This document shows positions 35,008 through 43,897 of a stretch of 64,000 nucleotides of DNA, piece by piece. The notes below the pieces were generated by a model. It was not told the origin of the DNA. It did not search any database and saw only the letters and a program-made list of their open reading frames with translations. The stretch covers positions 2,507,643-2,571,642 of the forward strand of contig NZ_JAPDIA010000003.1 of NCBI RefSeq assembly GCF_029525575.1, read 5' to 3'. The translations under genes and the position numbers were made by a program. The stretch is from Cohnella rhizosphaerae. Its GTDB lineage: Bacteria > Bacillota > Bacilli > Paenibacillales > Paenibacillaceae. Numbering within the stretch: the first letter of the stretch is position 1; each line of letters opens with the position of its first letter.

Positions 35008-35129
35008 GGGAATTCAAGATTTGGTTTTACAATGTTTGCCATTCGCCTTGTCGGCAAAATCCGGCCTGTGATAGAATAAATCAATTGCCCGGGTTAATGG
35101 GTTAGTCTTTCCATGAAAAGGTGAGCCGA

Positions 35130-36809
35130 TTGGAATTTATCCGGCCAGACTTTCTGTTGTTCGTTTGTCTGTTTGTGCTGCTCGGCCTTTTCATTGCCCT
35201 TAATCCGATATCCAGAACGCACAAGGCTTATCTGGCATTCCATTTTATCATGATGCTCTGGCCGCTGGGGCAGGTCGGCGTGCGTTCCACGGATATCCCC
35301 TCCTATCAGCATTTCTACTTGACCGTATCCTTCGTCGCGTTAAGCTTGCTCGGGCCCGGCTGGCTCGCTTTCGTGCTGTTCCTCACAAAGAGAACGCACT
35401 ATTTGCGAAGACCGCCCCGCCTGCTGGCGTTTTTCATGCCCGCGCTTCTCTGCGCGGCGTCCGCGATCTTCAATCCGTTCGGCCAATTTCTGAAGCCGGA
35501 AGACGGACAGTACGCGGATCGGCAGTACGGCCCGCTGTTCTGGATCATGACTTTCGTTCAATTCGCGTACTTCTTTATCGCGCTTCTCCATATGTTTAAT
35601 GCCCACCGGACGGTTCGCTCGCTCAACGAACGCAAGCAGCTGGCCACCTCCCTGCTCGGCATGTTCGTGCTCACGGTGTTCGCGGTGCTAGACCTGCTGT
35701 TCAACGTCGTGCTGTCGCCTTGGCTCGGCGTGGTTCAAGGGCTTACCTCGACAGGCATCGTCCTGTCCGATATTTGTTTCGTCGTCGCGATTTACCGGTA
35801 CGGCGTATTCGATCTGGTCGATACCGCCAAGCACAAGATTTTCGAGCAGGTGGAGACCGGGATCGTCGTGATCGACGAATCGTGCAAAGTGTTGGACTTC
35901 AACCGCAGCGCCGTCGGCTTCGCGCACCTCGTCAAGGGAGAGACCTTCGATCTCGAACGGATTTTGCTGTCGGGACAGCCCGCGAACGACGTGAGCGAGT
36001 TCCTGTTCCGTTACAGGCATCATCCGGAGGATCGGATTCGTACGGAAATTTTGCTGACGGACGGGCCTTACCGATCGGTCTCGCTGCAGATCTCGCCGTT
36101 GATGGATCAGTTCAAGAGCTTGCAGGGGCGGATCGTCGCCTTCTACGACGTCACCGAGCAGCGCAAGCTGATCGACGAGATGAACGAGAAAAACGAAGCG
36201 CTCCACGAGCGGAATCTGGAGCTGATCGCGATTCAGGACGAGCTCTATCGCGCGAACAAGAAGCTGGAAAAGGCCGCGATTACGGATGGTCTTACCGGCT
36301 GCTTCAACCGGACCTTTTTCCAGCATTACGTCGAACATGAAGCCTTTCTTTGCAAGCAGCGAGGCGTTCCTTTCTCCATCCTCCTGTTCGATATCGACCA
36401 CTTCAAGCAGATCAACGACAGGTACGGACATCTTGCGGGCGACGAAGTGCTCCGTTCGACGGCCGAGGCTGCGCGCTCGGCGCTTAGAAGCATCGACCTG
36501 CTGGCGCGTTACGGCGGGGAGGAGTTTACGGTGTTCCTGCCCCAGACGAATCGCGACGAGGCGCAGGCGGTGGCGGATCGCATCATGGCTTCCGTGGTCG
36601 GCAACGAAGCGTGGATCGCAGGCGAGAAAATAAGCGTCACGATCAGTATGGGAATCGTAACCGACGGAAGCGACGAAGCGGCGGCCGCTTCGGACGCAGG
36701 CGAGGAACGGACGGACATCGCCGGAGAATTGCGCGCGTTGTTCGCGAAGGTGGACGTGGCGCTCTACAAAGCGAAAAACGATGGGCGCAATCGGGTCGTC
36801 GTCTCTTAA
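35130..36809 (+). CDS. Membrane diguanylate cyclase: 7TM sensor, PAS-like, GGDEF
   Basis: 559 aa. Seven hydrophobic segments occupy residues 1-225 (for example FLLFVCLFVLLGLFIAL and LATSLLGMFVLTVFAVLDLL), as in the His_kinase_N 7TM module. A PAS-like domain follows (GIVVIDESCKVLDFNRSAV), then a coiled coil and a GGDEF domain with RYGGEEF (intact active-site signature), FDIDHFKQINDRYGHLAGDEVL. It should make cyclic di-GMP. No RxxD I-site is obvious. TTG 35130 is preferred (AAGGTGA 5 nt upstream). Confidence 0.88.
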   Translation: MEFIRPDFLLFVCLFVLLGLFIALNPISRTHKAYLAFHFIMMLWPLGQVGVRSTDIPSYQHFYLTVSFVALSLLGPGWLAFVLFLTKRTHYLRRPPRLLAFFMPALLCAASAIFNPFGQFLKPEDGQYADRQYGPLFWIMTFVQFAYFFIALLHMFNAHRTVRSLNERKQLATSLLGMFVLTVFAVLDLLFNVVLSPWLGVVQGLTSTGIVLSDICFVVAIYRYGVFDLVDTAKHKIFEQVETGIVVIDESCKVLDFNRSAVGFAHLVKGETFDLERILLSGQPANDVSEFLFRYRHHPEDRIRTEILLTDGPYRSVSLQISPLMDQFKSLQGRIVAFYDVTEQRKLIDEMNEKNEALHERNLELIAIQDELYRANKKLEKAAITDGLTGCFNRTFFQHYVEHEAFLCKQRGVPFSILLFDIDHFKQINDRYGHLAGDEVLRSTAEAARSALRSIDLLARYGGEEFTVFLPQTNRDEAQAVADRIMASVVGNEAWIAGEKISVTISMGIVTDGSDEAAAASDAGEERTDIAGELRALFAKVDVALYKAKNDGRNRVVVS

Positions 36810-36895
36810 TGCAGGGCAGAGCGGAGCCGCGCTTGCGGCGGGCCTGCAAAGCCGCTACGCTAGAGAAAAGACGCTGAACGAAGCAGGGATTTGAT

Positions 36896-39070
36896 ATGTT
36901 TTACAAAGGATTGCTGCGGATAACGTTTTCGCTGGCCGGCGGCTTGCTGTTTGCTTGGGTGTTATGCTGGGCCGCTTACAAGCAGGGGCTATTTTACGAC
37001 GCGGACTTGTACGGCCTCGAGTCGGCGCTGCTCTTCGCCGCGGCCGTCGCGTCGATCGCCGCGGTCGCCGTCGGACGGGCGCCGCCTTGGTGGGCGCTCG
37101 CGCCGCTGGGGCTTGCGGCCGCATACGGCTGCGCCTGGCTGGCGGGCCCGGCGTCCGTCAAAGGGACGGCGGACAGTCTGCTCCGATGGTGCGCATACGG
37201 CGCATGGCTCGCGCTGGCGGCGCTGTTTGCCGCGCGGCGCGGCGGAAGGACGGCTGGACATGCCGCCCTGCACGTCGCCGGTTTGTATTTCGTATGGGGC
37301 GGATTGGCAGGCTGGTATGGCTGGATCCATTACCCGGATATCGTCTACCGGTCGTCGGATGCCGCCTTATCGATGACCGGCGCGAGGCTGGCCGGCTTTC
37401 TTCAGTACCCCAACGCCTGCGGCGCCGTTGCGGCTTTTTTTTGCGCTTGCCCTATGGCAGCAGCTTGACCGGCCGGGATGCGTCGCGAGGATCTTTGCGG
37501 CCGTCTCGCTCGTGCCGGCGCTGACCGTGCTGCTGCTGACCGAGTCGCGAGGGGCCATGCTCGCGCTTGCCGCCGCAGGACTCGTGTCGCTGCTGGCGTC
37601 CTATCGCAGGGACCGCAGGGGCTACGGTCTCGCGGCAGCGGGAATTGCCGCGCTTGGCGCCGCGATCGCGGCCAGATCCGCATTTTTCGCGATGGAGGCC
37701 GGGACGCCGGGAGCGGCAGCCTGGACGCTGGCCGCGGCTTGCCGCCGCGTACGCCGTGGCGGCGCTGCTGCTGCGACCGCCCGAGGGGGGAGCGGTCGTC
37801 GGGCATCGGCGCAGGGCTGCGACGGCAGCTCACGACGTTTTGGGGCGGGGCGGCGGTGTTCGCGGTCTGCGCGGCGATCGCTTACCTGCTGCTTGCTTCC
37901 GACGGCGGCTCTGGCGGACGCGCGGGAGGCAACCTCGAGACCGCCGGCGCGCGCGCGCTTTATTACAAGGACGCGCTGCGCATGTTCGCCGACCGTCCGC
38001 TCTTCGGCGCGGGAGGGGAGACCTGGCGCATGCAGGTAGGCTTGTACCAGAGCGCTCCGTATATCGGCAACGAGGTGCACAGCGGTTACCTTGAAGCGCT
38101 TATCGATACGGGTGCGCTTGGTTTCGCAGCGCTGCTCGCCATGCTGGCAGGCTTTGCCGTCATCCTTTGGCGTCGTCAGGGAACCGGGCGTGTCTGGGGA
38201 CCCGCGGCCGTGCTGGCGCTGCATGCAGGCGTCGACTTCGATTGGTCCTATGCCTATATTTGGCTGCTGCTGCTGTTCTGGCTGGCGCTGCATCTGTCGC
38301 TGCCGGCGCGAGAGCCTGCGCCGGCGCGCTCCCTGGCGCCCATGCGCGCCGCGGACGCCCCAAGGGCCGCGCGCAATGTCGGGCTGACCGTTCCGGCGCT
38401 GGTGCTGCTTGCGACGGCGATCGCTGCCGCGGCGCCGGCCGTCCGCTACAAGTCGGCGGCGGGCGCGTACGAAGCGGCGCAGACGGCCAGGGGCGAGGCG
38501 GCGAAGCTCGCGCTGCTCCGCGAAGCCCAGCGGGCCAACCCGCCGTGGAATCGACCGCGCCTTGAAGCCGCGGCGTTGCTGCCGGCGGCCGAACGGGCCG
38601 ACCTGCTGTCGACCGGGCTGCGCTACGAGCCGGATTCGCCGACCGTGCATTATGCGCTAGGGCTGGCCTACGCGGACGCAGGCGAGGTTGCAAAGGCGGA
38701 GACGCACTTGAAAGAGGCGCTGCGGCTCGCCCGTTTCGATCGCGACTCGCAAAACGCGGTTATCGCCAGGTTCGCGAAGCTTGCGCAGCAGTTGATGGAC
38801 GAAGGAGACGATGAAGGGGCAAGGCAAGCGGGCCTCGCAGGCATCGGATTTTTCGAACGATACAAAGCGCTTTACGCGCGTCAGTACGCCGGTAAGACCA
38901 ATCCGTGGTCCGGCACGGGGCTGTTCGTCTCCGCCAAGGTCAACGCCGCGAGATGCGCGATACTGGCCGACCGCCCGGAAGAGGCCGCTTCTTGGCTGCG
39001 CGAGGCACTGCGGGACGGGGACGCCGACTGGCGAAGCGAGGCGCAAGCCTTGCTTGACTCTCTTGCTTGA
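36896..39070 (+). CDS. O-antigen ligase/polymerase-like membrane protein with TPR tail (frame interrupted)
   Basis: About 723 aa after correction. Ten or more transmembrane helices with the Wzy_C-type loop LFGAGGETWRM ... NEVHSGYLEALIDTGALGF, then TPR repeats in the C-terminal 180 residues (PTVHYALGLAYADAGEVAKAETHLKEAL region). Such proteins polymerise or ligate lipid-linked glycans; Gram-positive homologues act in exopolysaccharide or glycoprotein assembly. Breaks: T8 37435-37442, one extra base near 37731, and G6 37785-37790. A terminator follows at 39091-39138. Confidence 0.75.
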
Positions 39071-39090
39071 TTCTATAGGCGAACCCTAAC

Positions 39091-39140
39091 AAGCCCGGCA
39101 GCACCCGCATCGTTATGAAGGCGGCGCTGCCGGGCTTTTA
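39091..39140 (+). terminator. Intrinsic terminator
   Basis: AAGCCCGGCAGC ... GCTGCCGGGCTTTTA. Confidence 0.8.
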
Positions 39141-39162
39141 TTTGCGGACTGCGCACGAAGCT

Positions 39163-39474
39163 TCAACCGCCGAACGCGTCGCGGAACGCCCGGACGAGAC
39201 GGTCAGGGGCGATTTCCCACAGGCTCGCGATATCGGCGGCGACTTCGGCTTCCCACCAGTCCGCCAGCTTTTTGCGGTCGCTGCGGTGCTCGTGGATCCA
39301 GAGCAGGTTCAGCATAACCCGGCGTACGTACAGCTCCTCCGCTTCCCTTACCTTCGCGTCGGGTACGTATATTTTGAGCCGCTTCACGGTACGGTACAGC
39401 TCGTTGCCGCACGCGCGCCTGATCGTCCTGGCGGTAGGCAGCGAGCCGGCGTGCTTGCCTGATTCGTTTTTCAT
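39163..39474 (-). CDS. Uncharacterised basic 103-aa protein
   Basis: Starts MKNESGKHAGSLPTARTIRR and contains RLKIYVPDAKVREAEELYVR and WIHEHRSDRKKLADWWEAEV; no family was recognised. It is soluble and rich in Arg, Ala and Trp. ATG 39474 has GGAG upstream within an inverted repeat (CAAGCGCTCC ... GGAGCGCTTG, 39479-39524) that may occlude the binding site or end the upstream cupredoxin transcript. Confidence 0.55.
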   Translation of the reverse strand: MKNESGKHAGSLPTARTIRRACGNELYRTVKRLKIYVPDAKVREAEELYVRRVMLNLLWIHEHRSDRKKLADWWEAEVAADIASLWEIAPDRLVRAFRDAFGG

Positions 39475-39561
39475 GCACAAGCGCTCCTCTCCGCGTTAAT
39501 CTATGCGGAAGCGGAGCGCTTGGTTACGAGCGGCGGCGGGCGGCCGACAATCGGGGGGAAA

Positions 39562-40012
39562 CTATTGGACGACGAGATAACCGACCATCGGGACGCCGTC
39601 TTTCGGATCGCTATGCGTCTCGCAGACGATCGCGTAGGTGCCCGCTTCCTTTGGCGTGAAGCGGACGACCGTCGTTTTACCTTTGTTTACGGTCGCCTTG
39701 ACGCCCAGTCCTTCGATCGTGAAGGGATGGGACTCGCCGTTTACGCCGGTAATGCGAAGTTCGACGGGTTGTCCCTTTTTCACCGGGATCGTGCCGGGAT
39801 CCCAACGATACGCCTCGAGTTGCTGCCCGCTGTCCGTCTTCGAAGTGAATTCCGTCGTCACGATGTACCGGACTTGCACGTCCGAAGGCGGAGGCGCGGA
39901 AGCCGCCTGCGACCGGTGCCATCCCGCGTAGGCTGCGCCCAGGACGACGATCGCCAGGGCTGCGATGTACCATTGAATTCTTTTTTTTGCTGATAAACAT
40001 GACTCTGCTCAT
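39562..40012 (-). CDS. Membrane-anchored cupredoxin (frame interrupted)
   Basis: About 149 aa. A single N-terminal helix (WYIAALAIVVLGAAYAGW) and a cupredoxin domain with the type 1 copper ligand pattern: His in GESHPFTI, then CETHSDPKDGVPM with Cys, His and Met. It is likely a surface electron carrier or copper-handling protein, similar to the CuA-less cupredoxin domains of plastocyanin or nitrosocyanin type. One base too many in T8 39981-39988 separates anchor and domain. ATG 40012 has GGAG 9 nt upstream. Confidence 0.75.
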
Positions 40013-40213
40013 ATCCGTTCGCTCCTCTTCGGCTTTGTCCTATTGCATTTGTATGCGCGGGCCCGTCCCCGCATGACATCGTTTCTACCTGGACCGGCGC
40101 CCAAGTAGAATCGGGAGGCGCGGATATGCTAGAATAATAAAGGTTCCGGCCCCTACTTATATCGCGTTTGTCCAACGACGCAAATACGATGAAGAGAGCA
40201 GGTACATACGTTT

Positions 40214-40825
40214 ATGATGGATACGGTTCACGAATGGCTTAACCAGCTGCTTCAATGGATTGAAAGCCTCGGTTATTTCGGCATCATCATCGGTCTTGCC
40301 ATCGAAGTCATACCCAGCGAGATCGTGCTCGGTTACGGCGGTTACCTGGTCTGGAAGGGAGACGTCAACTTCTGGGGAGCGGTCGTGTGCGGCGTGATCG
40401 GGGCGCTCATCCAGCAATGGATTTTATACGCGATCGGCCGTTACGGCGGCAGACCGATCGTGGACCGTTACGGTAAATTCTTGCATCTGAAGCCGAAGCA
40501 TGTCGACAAATCGGAGCAATGGTTTCAGAAGTACGGGCCGATTATCGTGTTTACCGCGCGATTCGTGCCGGTTATGCGACAGGTCATCTCCATCCCGGCC
40601 GGCATGGCCAGGATGAATCTGGCTTTATTCAGCGGCTTGACGCTGCTCGCTTCCATCCCCTGGTCGATTTTGTTCGTCTGGCTGGGCAAGTCGCTCGGAG
40701 ACAACTGGGAGCAGATCGACGAAAAAGCCGCGCCTTACGTGCGTCCGATTATTTTGATCGCGCTAGCGGCACTGATCGTTTATTTCGTTTATATCTTCCT
40801 GCGCAAGCGCGGCAAATCCATTTAA
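40214..40825 (+). CDS. DedA family membrane protein
   Basis: 203 aa with five or so transmembrane helices. IEVIPSEIVLGYGGYLV, the FTARFVPVMRQVISIPAGMARM motif (with the conserved Arg pair; long motif at residues about 115-136), and a basic C-terminus. DedA proteins contribute to lipid carrier recycling and membrane homeostasis. It ends in a strong terminator. Confidence 0.9.
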   Translation: MMDTVHEWLNQLLQWIESLGYFGIIIGLAIEVIPSEIVLGYGGYLVWKGDVNFWGAVVCGVIGALIQQWILYAIGRYGGRPIVDRYGKFLHLKPKHVDKSEQWFQKYGPIIVFTARFVPVMRQVISIPAGMARMNLALFSGLTLLASIPWSILFVWLGKSLGDNWEQIDEKAAPYVRPIILIALAALIVYFVYIFLRKRGKSI

Positions 40826-40843
40826 CGGATTTGCTTTTTTTTC
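40812..40843 (+). terminator. Intrinsic terminator of the DedA gene
   Basis: GCAAATCC-ATTTAAC-GGATTTGC followed by T8; the stem overlaps the stop codon. Confidence 0.85.
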
Positions 40844-40924
40844 GTATACATGGGTTTTCCTTTTGCCGCAGGGATTGCTACAATAGGATCAAGTTCATTC
40901 AAGTTGTCGAAACGAGGGATTCGC

Positions 40925-41491
40925 ATGAGCCAACAGCTCGCACACAAGTTTAACCAGGGCATCTCGCCGCGCGCGTTTATGGACGGGATGGAGAAGAACA
41001 AGGAAGCCTTTAACGCCAACTACGACAGCTTCGCATGGCCCGACGACAAGAGCCGGGAGTTTTTCGAATCGTTGAACAATCGGGACGATCTTCGCGCCAT
41101 GATCATCACGGCGGACTGGTGCGGCGACGCGCTGCGCAGCGTACCCGTCGTGTTTCGCGCGTTCGAGGCCGCCGGCATTCCGACCGAGGTCATGATCATC
41201 GAGCAGCATTTCGACCTGATCGACCAGCACCTGACCTTGGGCGGACGTTCGATTCCGATCGTCCTCGTCACGGACACGGGCGGCGCGCTTCTGGGCAAGT
41301 GGGGACCGCGTCCGCAGCATGTGCAGGATGTGATGATCGCCTTCAAGGAAGCGAATCCGGACAATCAGGCGTCCGATTATCAGGACAACCTCGCGGTTGC
41401 TCGCACGGAGATCGTCAAGCAATACGGCGACGCCTCCGAATACACGCCTGTCATCCTTTGGGAGCTGCAGGACGTGCTCGAGCGCGTCTAA
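40925..41491 (+). CDS. Thioredoxin-like family protein
   Basis: 188 aa. A thioredoxin fold is suggested by MIITADWCGDALRSVPVV, VMIIEQHFDLIDQHL, and the cis-Pro region RSIPIVLVTDTGG. Only one Cys is in the active-site position (WCGD), so it is not a classical CxxC oxidoreductase. Function unknown. ATG 40925 follows CGAGGG. It is followed 12 nt later by a metallo-hydrolase gene, probably in one transcript. Confidence 0.8.
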   Translation: MSQQLAHKFNQGISPRAFMDGMEKNKEAFNANYDSFAWPDDKSREFFESLNNRDDLRAMIITADWCGDALRSVPVVFRAFEAAGIPTEVMIIEQHFDLIDQHLTLGGRSIPIVLVTDTGGALLGKWGPRPQHVQDVMIAFKEANPDNQASDYQDNLAVARTEIVKQYGDASEYTPVILWELQDVLERV

Positions 41492-41503
41492 GGGAGCCGG
41501 GAG

Positions 41504-42139
41504 ATGCTGACTTTTCAAGCTTTTCCGCTCGGTCCGCTGCAGACCAACGCCTACGTGGTCGTCGATGCGGCGCGGACGCGGGCGATCGTGATCGATCCTG
41601 GCACCGCCGATCCGGCGCTTTCGCGCAAGGTCGCGGGTCTCCAAGTCGAGGCGATTTTGCTTACGCACGCCCACTTCGACCATATCGGCGGCGTGGACGA
41701 GCTTCGTGCGAAGTGGGGCTGCCCCGTCTATCTACATCCGCTGGAGAGGGACTGGCTGACCGATCCCGCCAAAAACGGCTCCGCAAGATGGAGCGACGTG
41801 ACCGCGCCGGTCAAGAGCGCTCTTCCCGACTATAGTCTTCAGGACGGACAGAAGCTGCAGTTGATCGGCGAGACGTTCGAAGTGCGCCATACGCCTGGTC
41901 ATTCGCCGGGCAGCGTCAGCTTTGTTTGCGGGGATTTGCTGTTCGCCGGCGATGCGTTGTTCAGGCGCTCAGTCGGGCGTACCGACTTGCCGGGCGGCCA
42001 TCAGGATACGCTTGCGAAGTCCATTCGCAGCAAGCTGTACCCGCTGCCGGACGATACGATCGTCCTGCCGGGGCATGGTCCGTCGACGACGATCGGCGAA
42101 GAAAAACGGGAAAATCCTTACGTACCGGCACTATCTTAA
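41504..42139 (+). CDS. Metallo-beta-lactamase fold hydrolase (glyoxalase II-like)
   Basis: 211 aa. Metal-binding motif THAHFDHIGG, second His in VRHTPGHSPGSVSFV, Asp in LLFAGDALFRRSVGRTDLPG, and terminal VLPGHGPSTTIGEEKRENPY. This is the pattern of small glyoxalase II-type hydrolases that cleave thioesters such as S-lactoyl-thiols; no specific substrate can be given. Confidence 0.88.
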   Translation: MLTFQAFPLGPLQTNAYVVVDAARTRAIVIDPGTADPALSRKVAGLQVEAILLTHAHFDHIGGVDELRAKWGCPVYLHPLERDWLTDPAKNGSARWSDVTAPVKSALPDYSLQDGQKLQLIGETFEVRHTPGHSPGSVSFVCGDLLFAGDALFRRSVGRTDLPGGHQDTLAKSIRSKLYPLPDDTIVLPGHGPSTTIGEEKRENPYVPALS

Positions 42140-42192
42140 TGGCGGCGCTTCCGGATTTCCCGGGAAATTGTCGATCGATGGAAAAAAAGGGG

Positions 42193-42222
42193 TTTACAAC
42201 CCTTGCGTTCCTCTGCTATATT
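42193..42222 (+). promoter_or_regulatory. SigA-type promoter of the Tad-like operon
   Basis: TTTACA, 18-nt spacer, TATATT, about 115 nt before the CpaB start. Confidence 0.6.
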
Positions 42223-42261
42223 GGCGGTACGAAGATATATGTATAGTAACGGCTGCGAAGA

Positions 42262-42306
42262 ACGCAGGCGACAGAGAGCTCGGTCTCTCTTGCGCCTGCG
42301 TTTTTT
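42262..42306 (+). terminator. Terminator hairpin inside the Tad operon leader
   Basis: CGCAGGCG ... CGCCTGCG with an inner AGAGAG/CTCTCT pairing, followed by T6. It lies about 35 nt after the expected start point of the promoter at 42193-42222 and before the first gene, so it may act as an attenuator or end a roughly 75-nt RNA. Confidence 0.75.
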
Positions 42307-42336
42307 CGTTTGTCGTCGTAAAAGGAGGCTAGTCGT

Positions 42337-43054
42337 TTGAACAGAGGAAGGCAAATACGGATCAGCGTTTCCGCGGCCGTATTGTCCGGTTTGCTCGTCT
42401 ACGGCGTTTATTTGCTGCAGATGAGGCAGATCAGGCTGACGGAGACGACGGAGGTCGTCGTGCCGAAGCAGTTCGTGCCCGCCGGTACTTCGCTTGGCCG
42501 CGAGATGCTGACGAAGCTTCGACTGCCCAGCGGCGCGGTTACCGGCGAGATGATCGTCGACATGGACGAAGCGGACGGATTGGAGTCTTCCGTTCCGTTG
42601 GGCGGCGGGGAGCCGCTGCTGCGATGGAAGCTTGACAAGTTCAGGCTGCTGCCGCGCGTCGGGGAAGCGACCTTCCAGGTGCCGCGCGACTACGTAAAGT
42701 CTGTCTCCAGCGGCATCCGGGCGGGCGACCGGGCGATCGTATATTTGTCGGCGGAGGACGGAGCTTCGCGTCGGCTGTTCGCGGATCCGGTCGTCGTGGC
42801 GGCGGTCAAGACGGCTTCGAATCAAGAGATCGATAATCCGAAGAGTTCGAATCTGTTGTCCATGGCCGAAGGAGACAAGGAGCGGATGTACGCTTCCCGA
42901 CGGGATGCGAACGGCAGCATCGACGCGGTCAACCTGAACTTGACCGAAGCGCAGTGGCTGGAGCTGGACGCAGCGTGCAAGGACGGGAAGGCCAAGCTGA
43001 TCGTCGCCTTCGACGCATCGTCGTTCGATTCGGGGGGAGGCGACGGGCCCATGA
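42337..43054 (+). CDS. cpaB: CpaB/RcpC-like SAF-domain protein of a Tad-like system (frame interrupted)
   Basis: About 238 aa. An N-terminal membrane helix (ISVSAAVLSGLLVYGVYLL) and a SAF domain (VVVPKQFVPAGTSLGREMLTK, shown in part) with a C-terminal beta-rich region (VPRDYVKSVSSGIRAGDRAIVYLS). In Tad/Flp pilus systems CpaB is an envelope assembly factor. TTG 42337 has AAAGGAGG 8 nt upstream. As read, the frame fuses into the following CpaE-like gene, but removing one G from G6 43032-43037 creates a TGA at 43052-43054 overlapping an ATG at 43051, with GGAGG correctly placed. Two genes are therefore annotated. Confidence 0.75.
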
Positions 43055-43897
43055 GCGGCCAGCGTGGATCGCTGATCGCGTTCGCGGGTTCGACGCCGAA
43101 TATCGGCACTTCGCTCGCGGCGTTCGGGACCGCTTACCGGATCGCCTCCGTAACGGGCAAGCGCGTCGGCTATTTATGCCTGAATTTGAAAAGCGCCAAG
43201 ACGCATCTGTATCTCGGCATCGACAGACCCGAGATCACGCTCAGCGGCATGCGGCCGGAGCTGAAGTCGGGCACGCTGACGGGCGCGAAGCTCAGGCAGT
43301 ACGCCTTCGCGCCTTCGCGGCTTGACGGCCTGCACGTGCTGTTCGGCAATCTGGCGAGAGACCAGGCCGAGTATTACGAGCCCGGGCAGATGGACACGCT
43401 GCTGGCGGCCGCGCGAGACGCGTTCGACGTGACGGTGGCGGACGTCAGCGCCTATTGGGACAACGCCGCGACGGTATGCGCCATGCGATCCGCAGATCAC
43501 CGGTGTCTGGTGACGACGGGGAGCCTGACGCACTTTCAGGAAGACGTGAACCGATGGACAGGGCAAGTCGGCTCGCAGTTCGGGCTGTCGCTAGCGAATT
43601 ATCATTTAGTGCTGATGCAGAGCAAATACAGGCACGCGGGGGGGATTTGGGATGAAGGAAATTCGCAAAGAAACGGGAGCCATCTCGCTGACCGAGCTGC
43701 AGCTCGCGGAGAGCGTGCATCTGCAGCTTGACAGCGGGCGTCTGGACGAATGGCTGGCGGCGGACGAGCGGCACGCCTCCGCTTTCGATCCGGTCGCGGG
43801 CACGCTGCTGCGGCAGTTGAATTGGGAAGAGCGGCTAAAGCGAACAGAGCGGCCCTGGCTGCGGAGGCTGCTGCAGCATAGGAGCAGAAGCCGATGA
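43051..43897 (+). CDS. CpaE/MinD-like protein with degenerate P-loop (frame interrupted)
   Basis: About 281 aa. SIMIBI-type fold begins IAFAGSTPNIGTSLAAFGTAY, where a deviant Walker A (KGGxGKT/S) is expected; both Lys are missing. VGYLCLNLKSAKTHLYLGID follows as the switch-like strand. The C-terminus (MKEIRKETGAISLTELQLAE ... DEWLAADERH) resembles the end of CpaE proteins, which localise pilus machinery. ATG 43051 overlaps the CpaB stop. One G must be removed from G7 43638-43644 to read through to 43897; the stop then overlaps the CpaF start (ATGA), confirming the corrected frame. Confidence 0.72.

Noticed and set aside
42223..42336. Cyclic di-GMP or other known riboswitch in the Tad leader
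   Set aside because: The leader between promoter and hairpin is too short and no conserved riboswitch core was recognised.
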